A DNA stretch of 64,000 bases, taken from positions 62,001-126,000 of the forward strand of contig JADKIU010000003.1 in the NCBI GenBank assembly GCA_016722565.1. The letters are read 5' to 3'. This stretch comes from Bacteroidota bacterium. GTDB taxonomy: Bacteria > Bacteroidota > Bacteroidia > 2-12-FULL-35-15. A program made the position numbers and the translations under genes. This document shows, piece after piece, positions 43,180 to 52,142 of the stretch (position 1 is the stretch's first letter; each line of letters opens with the position of its first letter). The notes under the pieces are model-generated. The model was not told the origin of the DNA, did not search any database, and saw only the letters and a program-made list of their open reading frames with translations.

Positions 43180-46100
43180 TTACTTTATTCTTAAGCCCAT
43201 CGAGCATATAATTTGTGGCTCTTTACTAACATTCTCGTCTTCACTGATCAGACTTAGTTTTCCGTCTTCACGCAGTGAAACAATTAAGTTACTCAATTCC
43301 TCATCTGTAATACCTGTTTTAAGTTGTCTGTTTATCGTATCTCGTGCAAACTCCCTTAAAGGATAATCATAAATATCCTGAATAGCTCGCTTTAATTCTT
43401 CCGTTATAAATAAGGTTCCTTCATGCCTTTGAGCATAAGAAAATAAACGATTGTATGCTCTATATCTAGCTCCCGATTTCTTCCCTAATTGACCTCCGAC
43501 TTTTGATTCAGTATCTTTAATATGGTTTAAGCCAATTTTCACCAAATCATGATGTTTTTCAAATCGTTCAAGTGCAGGTTCTGTAGGGCCACACTTTACG
43601 GCTTTTAAAATTTGGAACTGAGACTGAGTAATTATTTTCCCTGTTTCATCAACCCAAGCTAATACATCGTTTTCACTTGCAGTTTTTGTATAAACGATAG
43701 AACCATTCTTCTCTTGCTCATTAGAACCCTTCATGGTTGCATAAAGCACATCGGGCATATCAGGAATCAATTTTGCTAGCTCTGGTTGTTGATCAATTGC
43801 ATTTTTCCATATTTGAAATGCGAATGAAGCCAAATCAACTTCAATATCTTCTTCCTCATCTAGGATGCCTGACTTTTCATTATACAAATCTTGAATATTG
43901 ATTGGGTCTCCTTCAAAGAAAACTTCATCAGAACCAACTGTTTCGGCATTTTCGCGAATCCTTTGACTTAAACGGCCACGTAAGTTGATAATGTTTTCTA
44001 TGCCATCTTCTGGTAAAAATGAATAACAAAAAATTTCGTGATGCTCTTGCCCAATACGATCAACACGACCTGCACGCTGAATTAAACGAATAATAGCCCA
44101 AGGTAAATCATAATTTAAAACGATATGAGCATCTTGCAAATTTTGACCTTCACTTAATACATCTGTAGTAATCAAAACTCTAATTTCTTGGTTTTGCGGG
44201 ATGTCCTTATTGTTACTCTTAGGACTGAAACGATAGGCTATTCCTGTAGGATTCTCGTTATCTCCGGTAACACAATCCATTTGCTTAATACCCCTTTTCT
44301 TTAATGAATCAAAGAGGTAATTGGCAGTATCAGAGTATTGCGTAAAAATTAATACCTTTTCATTTTTATGTTTTTTAGTTATTAATTCATGCAGCGCATT
44401 TAATTGTCTATCCTCTTCTTGCTTCCAGTCTTTTCCCAATGATAATATTTTCATAAGTTCCTTGCCGTCATTCTCCAAATGAGTTTTAAACTTATCGCTG
44501 AATAATTGGCTTTTTATCCATTGAAAATTACTTTTCTTATTGTATAAGTAAGAATAATATTTTTCTGCCTGCTTTAAATATTCCTTTGCTGTGGTAAGTA
44601 TTTCGGTTTGAGATTCATTATTGTTTTCTTCATCGTCCTCCTCATTATCAGAATACATAAAATCATCAATTAATCCAGCTTCTTGTTTGCCAATAGGGAA
44701 TGGCAAATTGTTTTCAATTGCATAGATAAATAGATAATTTCTAAGTATGTGACGACTTATTGATAGCAGAAAAGAGTAGCCACTACTTTCTAATCTTTTA
44801 AAGAGGTTAGTTCTTGCAAAACCAATAAGCCGAGTGCCAGCACGACTAAGATTTTCTTTAATAAGAATTTCTTCCTTTGTAATTTCAACAACGGGCTTCT
44901 TGTTTTCATAGCCTTGTTGTCCTAAACCATAACGGGGAAGTATTAATCCATCAATAATATCAACAACCTTTTTGGAATATAATTTAGCATATTGGTCTTT
45001 CGGGTCTTTGGGATTAAAAACATATTCGACTTTGCGTGGCAGTCGATCTGGAAAATAGGATCGCCTTCCATCTGAAAATTCCAAGTATTTTCTATCTTTC
45101 TCAGGGTCGTTTTTCGCATAGTTCGTTTTAATGAAGCTACGTGTTCTTCGCACTAAAAATAATCGCATTAACTCTGCCCAGTCGTCTGAGAATTGACTTT
45201 TTTCAAAAGCAGAAATTGAGGTTTCGGGAACTTGATGGTTAGCGAGAAAATGTATTCTGCCACCGATGCTTTCAATATATCTTTCTGGACTGATGCCAAG
45301 ATTATATTCTTCATCTAAAAATAAACGAAGTTGATTACTTAAATCTAAATATGTTTTATTGTAAGGTGTCGCTGTCAGCATGATTACCTTACTGTCATTT
45401 AACTGAATGTATTCTTGTATGGCTCTGTATCTTTTTCCATCTCGATTACGAAGATTATGACTCTCATCAATTATAACCAACCTGTATCTTCTTTCATTAG
45501 CAAGTTTAGTTTGCGCTTGAGTAACAGACATTATTTTTGCTCTTAATTGGTAGGTGTGTGCATAATCAGTCCACATACCAACAAGATTCTTAGGGCATAT
45601 TATCAACGTTTCGAGAAAAAAATCATCTTCAAACATTTTTGCCAATGCTGTTGCAGTAATAGTTTTTCCTAAACCAACAACATCTCCAATTATAACACCA
45701 CCTCTGTGATGCAAATGATGAGCTGCAACTTTAACGGCACTCTGTTGAAAAGGCAATAGTTCTCTTTCAAAAACCTTAGGTAATTGAAATTCAGAAATAC
45801 CAGCCCTTGCTTCTCTTGACAAGTGATAAGCCATTTTAAGGTATACATAGTATGGCAAGTTTAATTTTTCGGTTGCCCAACTCGTTTCAATTATTTCGGC
45901 AAGTTCATCTGTAATGTCAATACTCCAGCGATCAATCCATCTGTCCTGATACCATTTTGCAAGTTTTTTTGCAGCGTCACCTTCAACAACATCAACATTC
46001 AATTCGCCTTGTCCTTTAATTCCAGAAAAAGTAAGATTAGAACTTCCTACAAATCCAATTGTTGGACTATTATAATCATTACGGTGAGCTAAATACAACT

Positions 46101-46545
46101 TAGCATGAAGTCTGTGTTTGAGATGTAATTTAACAATAACACGTTTTTCTCTTAGTTGCTTGGCTAATCGTTTCAACGCCTTTTCATCAGAGTTAGTCGG
46201 ATTTCCAATTACTAATTGCTCACGAAATTCTCTTGCAATTTTCTTTCGCAATTCTTGTGCAGTAATATTATCAATCATAACATTTCCTTCACCGATGTAT
46301 TGATCCTTAATTTCATCAGCCGGGAGTTTCTGCATACCAATTAAAACTCTACAATGATATTTAGTATCATCTTCAAATTCAGGCGGCAAAAAATCCCCTT
46401 CTAGTTTTTCTACTTTTTCAGCTACTTTTTGCCACCCACGCAAATTAAAATAACCGATACAAAAATCGGCTCGTTTTGAAGTTTCAAGCGTTTTGTTTAA
46501 CCCTTCCTCTAAGTGTTTTTCAATGTTGTCGTATATTGTTGGCAT
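43180..46545 (-). CDS. SNF2/DEAD helicase with N-terminal phospholipase D-like domain
   Basis: 1121-residue DNA translocase. Residues about 1-210 are PLD-like (LHAKLYLAHRND at 146-157 and GSSNLTFSG at 167-175). The helicase has GLGKT (291-295), DESH (360-363), TATP (391-394) and a second RecA domain with FTQYSD and QRAGRVDRIGQ (823-833). Proteins of this type accompany methyltransferases in restriction-like and DISARM-like systems; here it lies between a PD-(D/E)XK protein and the methyltransferase. It is intact, unlike its neighbours. Probable role is ATP-driven movement on unmodified DNA with the PLD part or partner nuclease cutting; that is inference. Confidence 0.9.
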   Translation of the reverse strand: MPTIYDNIEKHLEEGLNKTLETSKRADFCIGYFNLRGWQKVAEKVEKLEGDFLPPEFEDDTKYHCRVLIGMQKLPADEIKDQYIGEGNVMIDNITAQELRKKIAREFREQLVIGNPTNSDEKALKRLAKQLREKRVIVKLHLKHRLHAKLYLAHRNDYNSPTIGFVGSSNLTFSGIKGQGELNVDVVEGDAAKKLAKWYQDRWIDRWSIDITDELAEIIETSWATEKLNLPYYVYLKMAYHLSREARAGISEFQLPKVFERELLPFQQSAVKVAAHHLHHRGGVIIGDVVGLGKTITATALAKMFEDDFFLETLIICPKNLVGMWTDYAHTYQLRAKIMSVTQAQTKLANERRYRLVIIDESHNLRNRDGKRYRAIQEYIQLNDSKVIMLTATPYNKTYLDLSNQLRLFLDEEYNLGISPERYIESIGGRIHFLANHQVPETSISAFEKSQFSDDWAELMRLFLVRRTRSFIKTNYAKNDPEKDRKYLEFSDGRRSYFPDRLPRKVEYVFNPKDPKDQYAKLYSKKVVDIIDGLILPRYGLGQQGYENKKPVVEITKEEILIKENLSRAGTRLIGFARTNLFKRLESSGYSFLLSISRHILRNYLFIYAIENNLPFPIGKQEAGLIDDFMYSDNEEDDEENNNESQTEILTTAKEYLKQAEKYYSYLYNKKSNFQWIKSQLFSDKFKTHLENDGKELMKILSLGKDWKQEEDRQLNALHELITKKHKNEKVLIFTQYSDTANYLFDSLKKRGIKQMDCVTGDNENPTGIAYRFSPKSNNKDIPQNQEIRVLITTDVLSEGQNLQDAHIVLNYDLPWAIIRLIQRAGRVDRIGQEHHEIFCYSFLPEDGIENIINLRGRLSQRIRENAETVGSDEVFFEGDPINIQDLYNEKSGILDEEEDIEVDLASFAFQIWKNAIDQQPELAKLIPDMPDVLYATMKGSNEQEKNGSIVYTKTASENDVLAWVDETGKIITQSQFQILKAVKCGPTEPALERFEKHHDLVKIGLNHIKDTESKVGGQLGKKSGARYRAYNRLFSYAQRHEGTLFITEELKRAIQDIYDYPLREFARDTINRQLKTGITDEELSNLIVSLREDGKLSLISEDENVSKEPQIICSMGLRIK

Positions 46546-46595
46546 ATTATTTCGTCTGTATTATTGGCTAGGCTTAATTTCTTTCGAAAAAGAGT

Positions 46596-47018
46596 TTAAT
46601 TTATGTCAATACCATACTTCCTTAGTTTAGCTTCAATCGCTTCATCTAAATTTTCAAGGTCTGAGTCATTTAATTGTATTAAATTAAAATTGTATTTAGC
46701 GTATAATTCTTGTTTACTCTTCTTTCGTGCAGCATATTTTTCATTTTCTTCCATTCCCCAAAATTCTATATATATTTTCTTATCCGGTAAATAAAAATCA
46801 CAATACATTTCTTCATCAATGTTTAATTTCTTTTCATATGCATGAACAATACCATGGGAGTATAAAAAATTATCGATTAATTGTTCTGCTCTGCTTCTTA
46901 CATAATGTCCATCAGAAGTTCGTTTTTCAGCAGGATATTTTTTTTCTAAAATCGTCTTTCGATTCTTCCTTCTCAATCTCTTCTTTTGTTTCAACATAAT
47001 TACCCTCCCCGATGGCAA
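46596..47018 (-). CDS. PD-(D/E)XK-type nuclease domain, C-terminal fragment of a frameshifted gene
   Basis: 140 residues, of which the useful part begins KKYPAEKRTSDGHYVRSRAE. The nuclease core is visible as RAEQLIDNFLYSHGI, MYCDFYLPDKKIYIEFWGM (Asp and Glu ligands) and a final helical region, similar to VSR/DUF559-like endonucleases. The real N-terminus is the ORF 46927-47466. One A too many in the A8 run (T8 at 46938-46945) splits them; repaired, the gene runs 46596-47466 (289 residues). It precedes the helicase by 50 bases. Confidence 0.75.
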   Translation of the reverse strand: MPSGRVIMLKQKKRLRRKNRKTILEKKYPAEKRTSDGHYVRSRAEQLIDNFLYSHGIVHAYEKKLNIDEEMYCDFYLPDKKIYIEFWGMEENEKYAARKKSKQELYAKYNFNLIQLNDSDLENLDEAIEAKLRKYGIDIN

Positions 47019-47466
47019 TAGTTCTAATTAAAAAACTATTCTTCAATATTGTTTCGTTCCAAATTGCATAAGGCTTTGCGTTTTGGGCTTCCATTTGGTG
47101 TCCACCGTTTTTCTTTCCCTCTTTTGTAAGAACCCAACCACCTTTATCTTTTTCAATCCATCCTAACTCCTTTAAATACAAATTGGTTTTTTGACTTGAT
47201 ATTTTAAAATTCTCACCAAGTTGTGTGGCACTTAATGTTCCTTTTGAGCTTATGGATTGTTCAATATTTATATTACTTGGCCAAGCTACATAATCTCCAA
47301 ATTTAGGATTGCTGAGCATGTCACCACCGGCCATTCTTCCTTCTTTAGTCAAATGCCATTGGTCATCCTTTTTATAAATCCAACCTTTATCTTTTAATTG
47401 GATAAATAATTCCTTTGGATCCCAATCCCTTTCTTTTGCTAATGCTGAAGTTGAAATAAGTTTCAT
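46927..47466 (-). CDS. Winged-helix/KilA-like protein, N-terminal part of the nuclease gene
   Basis: 179 residues with two related repeats, each ending in WHLTKEGRMAGGDM or WVLTKEGKKNGGHQM, consistent with two small DNA-binding winged-helix modules (about 1-60 and 65-130). The tail ESKDDFRKKISC runs out of frame; in the next frame it continues KKYPAEKRTSDGHYV into the nuclease fragment. The full protein would combine DNA recognition with a PD-(D/E)XK nuclease. Starts eight bases after the XRE regulator. Confidence 0.7.
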   Translation of the reverse strand: MKLISTSALAKERDWDPKELFIQLKDKGWIYKKDDQWHLTKEGRMAGGDMLSNPKFGDYVAWPSNINIEQSISSKGTLSATQLGENFKISSQKTNLYLKELGWIEKDKGGWVLTKEGKKNGGHQMEAQNAKPYAIWNETILKNSFLIRTIAIGEGNYVETKEEIEKEESKDDFRKKISC

Positions 47467-47474
47467 ATATCTAT

Positions 47475-47670
47475 TTAAATTTTCTTTGTTACTAATAAGT
47501 CTTTGGGGCCCATTTCAAGTATTTCGGCAATTTCAAATAGCAAATCCAAACGCGGTTGTTTTTTGTTTTGATCATAACCATTTATTACCGGATAACTCTT
47601 TCCTCGTTTTTCTGAAAGCCATTTTTGCTTCATACCCTTCATGTTCTATAACTTCTTTAATCCGGTTCAC
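47475..47670 (-). pseudogene. XRE-family regulator, frameshifted
   Basis: Read on the minus strand from GTG 47668-47670: VNRIKEVIEHEG, then after dropping one base of the GGG at 47635-47637 the frame reads MKQKWLSEKRGKSYPVINGY, QNKKQPRLDLLFEIAEILEM and DLLVTKK to TAA at 47475-47477. That is a standard 64-residue XRE helix-turn-helix. It heads the nuclease-helicase-methyltransferase operon, the usual place of a controller protein. The residues ITTIK just upstream of GTG also look coding, so the true start may be earlier. Confidence 0.7.
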
Positions 47671-47722
47671 TTTAATCGTTGTTATAGTTGGAAATGGTGA
47701 GTAAATTTTTGGAAACCACATC

Positions 47723-47736
47723 AGACTTACGCAAGG
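47723..47736 (-). promoter_or_regulatory. Degenerate copy of the shared island element upstream of the XRE gene
   Basis: Minus strand CCTTGCGTAAGTCT matches the element CCTTGCGTTCTTCT found before two other island genes at 12 of 14 bases, and lies about 50 bases before the XRE start. The -7 position four bases later reads TGGTTTCC, a poor match, so promoter activity is uncertain. Confidence 0.4.
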
Positions 47737-47880
47737 CTAATATAATGTTTTTTCATAATTATGTATTAAGTTTTTCAATATACCAGAATAAACCATTATG
47801 GGACACATGAAGTAAAGGTTTACGTATGAATATTTCCGAGACTTTATCTTCGTGGGCTTGTTGTAATGATAAATTATAAA

Positions 47881-49311
47881 TTATCTGTTTTCTGAACTAA
47901 TAATACTTGCTCCACTATCTCTCATTTTCTTTTTTTGTTCCTCCTTCCAAGTTTCAATGGCAACAAGTGCTATTTCTTGTTGAGCTTTTGAAATGGCTTC
48001 AAGTACTTCTTTATTTGATTGCAATTCAACATTTAATTTTTGTTCATATTTATCTGAATGGATTCTTACTGCTGTATTTATTTCTTGATTTACATTAGAC
48101 TGTATTTCTAACTGTCTAACTTTTTCTACATGCTTTATTCTGTCGATAATGTCATCATATGGCCCTCTCTCTGTCATCATTTTAAACAAAATTGGTGCAA
48201 TTTCAATAAAAATAAAAAGCAAAGTAATCAACCATTTTGAAAACCATATTGTTAAGTATCTATCTGTTAAATTAGAAAGGGCCAACATGCGTGCCATTAA
48301 TCCTGAGAACTGTTTGGTAACTTCATCGTTAGCATTCTTCTTATCTAATAATTGTCTTTCAAAATTAGAGACCTCCTTTTCTAATGCTTCAATTTTGGGT
48401 TGATTAATCTTCCTCAACTCATTAGTTTCTTTAATTAAACTCTTACCACTTTCAAATTTCTCATTGTTTAAACTTGATATTTGAGTTAGCAATTCTGACT
48501 TCTTTTTAAGGTTCGAACCATTGGAAAATTTGTCTCGTATTTTTTTATATTGACCTTTCTCCGCTTCATCTGTTGCATTTTCAAACAATGTATTGTATTT
48601 AGTATAGCTAACATTGTTAGAGCTTATTAATTGGTCAAGTCTGTTTATTTCATCATTAATCAATGCTATTTGCTTGTCTTCTATTGTTTGTGCATTCGGA
48701 ATTGATTCGACTTTTGTTATTAAGGAATTTTGATCTTGTTTTAATTGTTTGATTTCAGTCTTCTTATCAGAAATAATTTTCAATAATGGAGCCTCTTTAC
48801 CATCCAACTTATCCCTCTCATTTCTAATCATATTCTCAACTTCAACTTTTATTTCCTTTTCAAATAATTTTAATTCAAGAGGAGTAGAAATAACAAAACC
48901 AAGTATGATGGCCATTATAAGCCTTGGTGTTGCTTCAAAAAGTTCCTGTCTCGAAATAGTTTTTTTTCCATCGCCAACACCAAAGGTTGATACGATAAAC
49001 CGATCTAAATTGAAAATTAAGGCGCCCCAGAAAATACCAAAGAATACAGCTAAATAATAGCTCTTAACTAAAATAATTTCAACTTTGATTCCATCAGAAT
49101 TCGATAGTTGAAACGATTCCTTAAATGCCGTAAAAAAGGCATACCCACCGGCAAAACTAGCCATCAATGCAGTAAAAATAATAGTCCCACCAATACCTAA
49201 AAACTTATTCTTTTCCATAGGCACTTGCTGAAGTACACTTAAATCTGCACCTGATGACCAAAGAAAAAATGTTTCAACTTTTCTAAATACATACTTTATA
49301 AATGATTTCAT
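47881..49311 (-). CDS. DUF4407 membrane protein
   Basis: 476 residues. Membrane spans at about 37-60 (IGGTIIFTALMASFAGGYAFF), 84-104 (YYLAVFFGIFWGALIFNLDRF), 127-145 and 350-372, with a long coiled-coil (about 160-340) between the third and fourth. LIFNLDRFIVS and the order of spans match DUF4407. Last gene of the sacsin-TerY operon, five bases after the kinase gene. It may anchor or sense for the phosphorylation triad at the inner membrane. Confidence 0.8.
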   Translation of the reverse strand: MKSFIKYVFRKVETFFLWSSGADLSVLQQVPMEKNKFLGIGGTIIFTALMASFAGGYAFFTAFKESFQLSNSDGIKVEIILVKSYYLAVFFGIFWGALIFNLDRFIVSTFGVGDGKKTISRQELFEATPRLIMAIILGFVISTPLELKLFEKEIKVEVENMIRNERDKLDGKEAPLLKIISDKKTEIKQLKQDQNSLITKVESIPNAQTIEDKQIALINDEINRLDQLISSNNVSYTKYNTLFENATDEAEKGQYKKIRDKFSNGSNLKKKSELLTQISSLNNEKFESGKSLIKETNELRKINQPKIEALEKEVSNFERQLLDKKNANDEVTKQFSGLMARMLALSNLTDRYLTIWFSKWLITLLFIFIEIAPILFKMMTERGPYDDIIDRIKHVEKVRQLEIQSNVNQEINTAVRIHSDKYEQKLNVELQSNKEVLEAISKAQQEIALVAIETWKEEQKKKMRDSGASIISSENR

Positions 49312-49316
49312 ATTTA

Positions 49317-50432
49317 TTATTTTTTATTTATTCGGGTAAAAAGATTATTGAACAACCCTGAAATGTTATTTATTTTTTTATCTGATAGATTATTGTTATT
49401 TTTTACTAATTGACTTTCATTAAAATTAATAAATGAAGGTTCAGGTGAATTATACAGTATATTGTTATTTACATTTACTTTTAATGAATCTGTCAGTGTA
49501 ATTGGGATTTCTAATAAATTAGCTGGAATAGCGGTTTCTAATTTTAAGATTGGGGTTGGAATAAAAAGTCCCTTTATAATTGGAATTGGAAAAGGTTGTG
49601 CTTCAATTGTTTTGTCGACTGAATTAAAAAAACCTTTAGCTTTTATTGTAAATTCTGTTTTGTCTATAATCCCAATACTAGTTGAACCATTTAACTCAAC
49701 CTTTCCAAGATTAGGCGTTATTTCAACATCTGTAGCATGTTCGGTTTCCCAAAATAAATCAATATTATCAATACCTTTTTCTATATTAATTTCATATTTG
49801 AATAAGTTAATTTTTACTTGTTCAACATCTATAATTATTTCAGAAAAAACTTCTTGATCGAAAAATCCTTTTACAACAAGCTTGTATACATTGCGCTCAA
49901 GGGGATTAATTTCAAATGTACCTGAAGATGATAAAACTTCATTTGCAATATGAACTTCTTTACAATCTCTGGTTTCCCATTTTAGTATTACTGGTGATAA
50001 ATCAGTTCTCAGGTATATGTTCGATTCGAACTTTAAGATTATTGGGTCTGTTTTTACAGCATAAATTTGCAACTTAGCTTCAGTTACACCAAAATCATTT
50101 ACCAGTTTGATTGTTACGTTCTGCTCATCTTCTAATGATATTTCTGATATATTTTTAAAAGAATCAACTAGGCTATCGTTTAAATACACCGCCCGGAAAA
50201 AGGAGCCTTTCCATTGAAAATTTACTTTCTCATTTTTTTCCTTAATTTCGGTTTTATTTGATTGAAATGCTTCTAATCTTGGAGCCCCAACAAGTTCCTT
50301 GCTTATCTCAAATATGAGATCTTTCCATTGTTTTGGCGTTAATCTTTTGTTTGTTCTAAAAAAACCTTCATTGAATACAGTTTTGAATTTATCTATTATC
50401 GGCTTAAGACCTTCTTTACTCAAGGCTTCCAT
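49317..50432 (-). CDS. C-terminal Ig-like region of the split protein kinase gene
   Basis: 371 residues starting MEALSKEGLKPIIDKF. Helical N-terminus, then three or so beta-sandwich modules of about 75 residues (marked by VILKWETRDCKEVHI, YKLVVKGFFDQE, IDLFWETEHATDVEI, FTIKAKGFFNSV), and a low-complexity asparagine-rich end. The frame upstream (50433-50653) continues the kinase protein as SLVERLDEENWVLANGLFEV and WPYFSDKSEHVN. With one A removed near 50664-50665 and one near 50512-50515 the kinase gene runs 49317-51355 (678 residues). Confidence 0.7.
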   Translation of the reverse strand: MEALSKEGLKPIIDKFKTVFNEGFFRTNKRLTPKQWKDLIFEISKELVGAPRLEAFQSNKTEIKEKNEKVNFQWKGSFFRAVYLNDSLVDSFKNISEISLEDEQNVTIKLVNDFGVTEAKLQIYAVKTDPIILKFESNIYLRTDLSPVILKWETRDCKEVHIANEVLSSSGTFEINPLERNVYKLVVKGFFDQEVFSEIIIDVEQVKINLFKYEINIEKGIDNIDLFWETEHATDVEITPNLGKVELNGSTSIGIIDKTEFTIKAKGFFNSVDKTIEAQPFPIPIIKGLFIPTPILKLETAIPANLLEIPITLTDSLKVNVNNNILYNSPEPSFINFNESQLVKNNNNLSDKKINNISGLFNNLFTRINKK

Positions 50433-50653
50433 TAACTCAATAATTACTTTATGATTATGAACGCTCTCCTTATTAACATGCTCAGATTTGTCTGAAAAAT
50501 ATGGCCATTGATTTTCTTTTTAAATAATTTTCTAATGAATCATCTTCTAAATTTTTAATAAAGTGAAATGGTGGTATCCTAAACAAAACTTCAAATAAAC
50601 CATTAGCCAAAACCCAGTTCTCTTCATCTAATCTTTCCACTAGTGAAATATCT

Positions 50654-51355
50654 TTAGAAGAAGTTCCCTTGACCCATTAATTTTCGCCAATATTTAGAAG
50701 CCCATGAATTGATGGCTCCAAGGGTTAATGCAAAACCCTGCTTGTCATAATTATATCCTCCATCATAATCAATAATGGAAAGCTGTGGTTTTTCGGGATT
50801 AACAAAGATTGAAACATCCTTAAGGTCAGCATGAATAAATTTAAGTTCGTGCAAGAAGTTAACCCCTCTGGAAAATTGATAACATAAATAAAGTTTTTCT
50901 TCGAAACCAACACCTTGTATGTACTTATTTCTATCCCAATTCTCTGAGCCCATGTCACTAAATCCAAAGTAGCCGAGATCCTTCATGACGAATCCTGTAA
51001 CTTCCTTATCTGTGCTATTCAGTTTCCCTTTAAATGCGAGAAATGGTAATCCGTTTAATTCCGGCACTTCATCAAATACAGGAATCTTACTTATAAGCTG
51101 CCGTTCATTTATTTTTTCGTGCAAATGGAAAATTGTTTCGAATGATTTGTTACGAAAATCTTCTTCAGACACAATTTTAAGAAGTAATCCATCTTGAGCT
51201 ATACCATCAATTGTTGTGACCTTAAACACACTTCCAACGGCACCTGCTCCAATCTGTAAATCTTCAAAATTAACCAACTTAAGACTATATAAGTTATAAC
51301 TTAGGTTCTGTTGTATTGCACTTATACTGTGTATATCGGTAAGTTTATTTTGCAT
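50654..51355 (-). CDS. Protein kinase domain of the TerY-P triad (N-terminal fragment)
   Basis: 233 residues. Glycine loop GAGAVGSVF (36-44), candidate ATP lysine in LLLKIV (60), catalytic loop IHADLKDVSIFV (174-185) and DYDGG (196-200) at the DFG place. The Asn expected five residues after the catalytic Asp is Ser, and the DFG Gly is Asp, so activity is uncertain. Overlaps the phosphatase gene by 11 bases. Forms with the PP2C and vWA genes a TerY-P phosphorylation triad. The protein continues out of frame into 49317-50432. Confidence 0.82.
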   Translation of the reverse strand: MQNKLTDIHSISAIQQNLSYNLYSLKLVNFEDLQIGAGAVGSVFKVTTIDGIAQDGLLLKIVSEEDFRNKSFETIFHLHEKINERQLISKIPVFDEVPELNGLPFLAFKGKLNSTDKEVTGFVMKDLGYFGFSDMGSENWDRNKYIQGVGFEEKLYLCYQFSRGVNFLHELKFIHADLKDVSIFVNPEKPQLSIIDYDGGYNYDKQGFALTLGAINSWASKYWRKLMGQGNFF

Positions 51356-52139
51356 GATAAACTGTTTTATAATAGTTAATTACTTCTTCTGTTAGAATAA
51401 CACCGACACTTGCATCGTCTTCAAGTAATTTATTTTCTTTAAAATCATTTAATTCGAGCTCTATAAATTTTTCAATCTTTTGATTTGAAATAAAGGCATA
51501 GTTAGCTTTTAAAAAATCATGCAGGTGTTCAATGAATTTGGAAAGTAATCCTGATTGATTTCGCCATAATCTGCTTTGGTCGTCTGCTACTATAAAATCG
51601 TCTTCTAGTGAGGTTATGCCATCCGTGCAAATAATTACAATATCTCCGTTAATGCCATCAAGTGTGATATCGATATTTGATGGTATTAATTCCTCCGGAT
51701 TACTTTGATGGGAAACATGCCTAACAAGAATGCCGTCTCTGTCAATATGAGGCATCATCAAATTTAAATATCTGTATGGCTTATTAATATCTGAATATGT
51801 TTTCGGGAGTTCATAAAAGTCTCCCTGCATTTTTATAATACCACCATTACCAATATAACTCAAGGCAAGTTTGTTATTATCATCCATTAATGTCGCCATT
51901 ATATAAGTGGTTCCAGCTATCAGATTACTTGTAATTATTTCCATAACAGACTTTTCAATCATTCCCCTTGTTTCTACGATTGATTGCGTTGTTATTAAAT
52001 TATCAATTAGTATTTCAGCTGCTTTTGCAGAATCTTTAAATTCTCCTATACCATCACACAAAATTATTTTATCTCTGTCAAAAAAAGTCCTATCCTGGTC
52101 TTTTTTAATGGCAATATGTTTAGCTGATAAATAGACCAT
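51345..52139 (-). CDS. PP2C-family serine/threonine phosphatase of the TerY-P triad
   Basis: 264 residues. Metal-binding motifs of PP2C are present in order: DKIILCDGIGEF (about 23-34), SYIGNGGI, VIICTDGITS (about 168-177) and LEDDASVGVIL (about 242-252). It should reverse phosphorylation by the adjacent kinase. Three bases separate it from the vWA gene and it overlaps the kinase gene, so the three are translated together. Confidence 0.88.
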   Translation of the reverse strand: MVYLSAKHIAIKKDQDRTFFDRDKIILCDGIGEFKDSAKAAEILIDNLITTQSIVETRGMIEKSVMEIITSNLIAGTTYIMATLMDDNNKLALSYIGNGGIIKMQGDFYELPKTYSDINKPYRYLNLMMPHIDRDGILVRHVSHQSNPEELIPSNIDITLDGINGDIVIICTDGITSLEDDFIVADDQSRLWRNQSGLLSKFIEHLHDFLKANYAFISNQKIEKFIELELNDFKENKLLEDDASVGVILTEEVINYYKTVYHAK

Positions 52140-52142
52140 TGA

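Noticed and set aside
46440..46470. Possible attR copy of the mnmE end (a short CCGATACAAAA match)
   Set aside because: The match is about 11 bases, lies inside the intact helicase gene and in the wrong place for an island border.
38322..47466. Assignment of the operon to DISARM or BREX
   Set aside because: SNF2 helicase, PLD and methylase parts are reminiscent of DISARM, but DUF1998/DrmA-DrmB genes are absent, and the BREX markers PglZ and BrxC are absent too.
47486..47704. 72-codon plus-strand ORF
   Set aside because: It is antisense to the XRE helix-turn-helix that reads well on the minus strand once one G is dropped.
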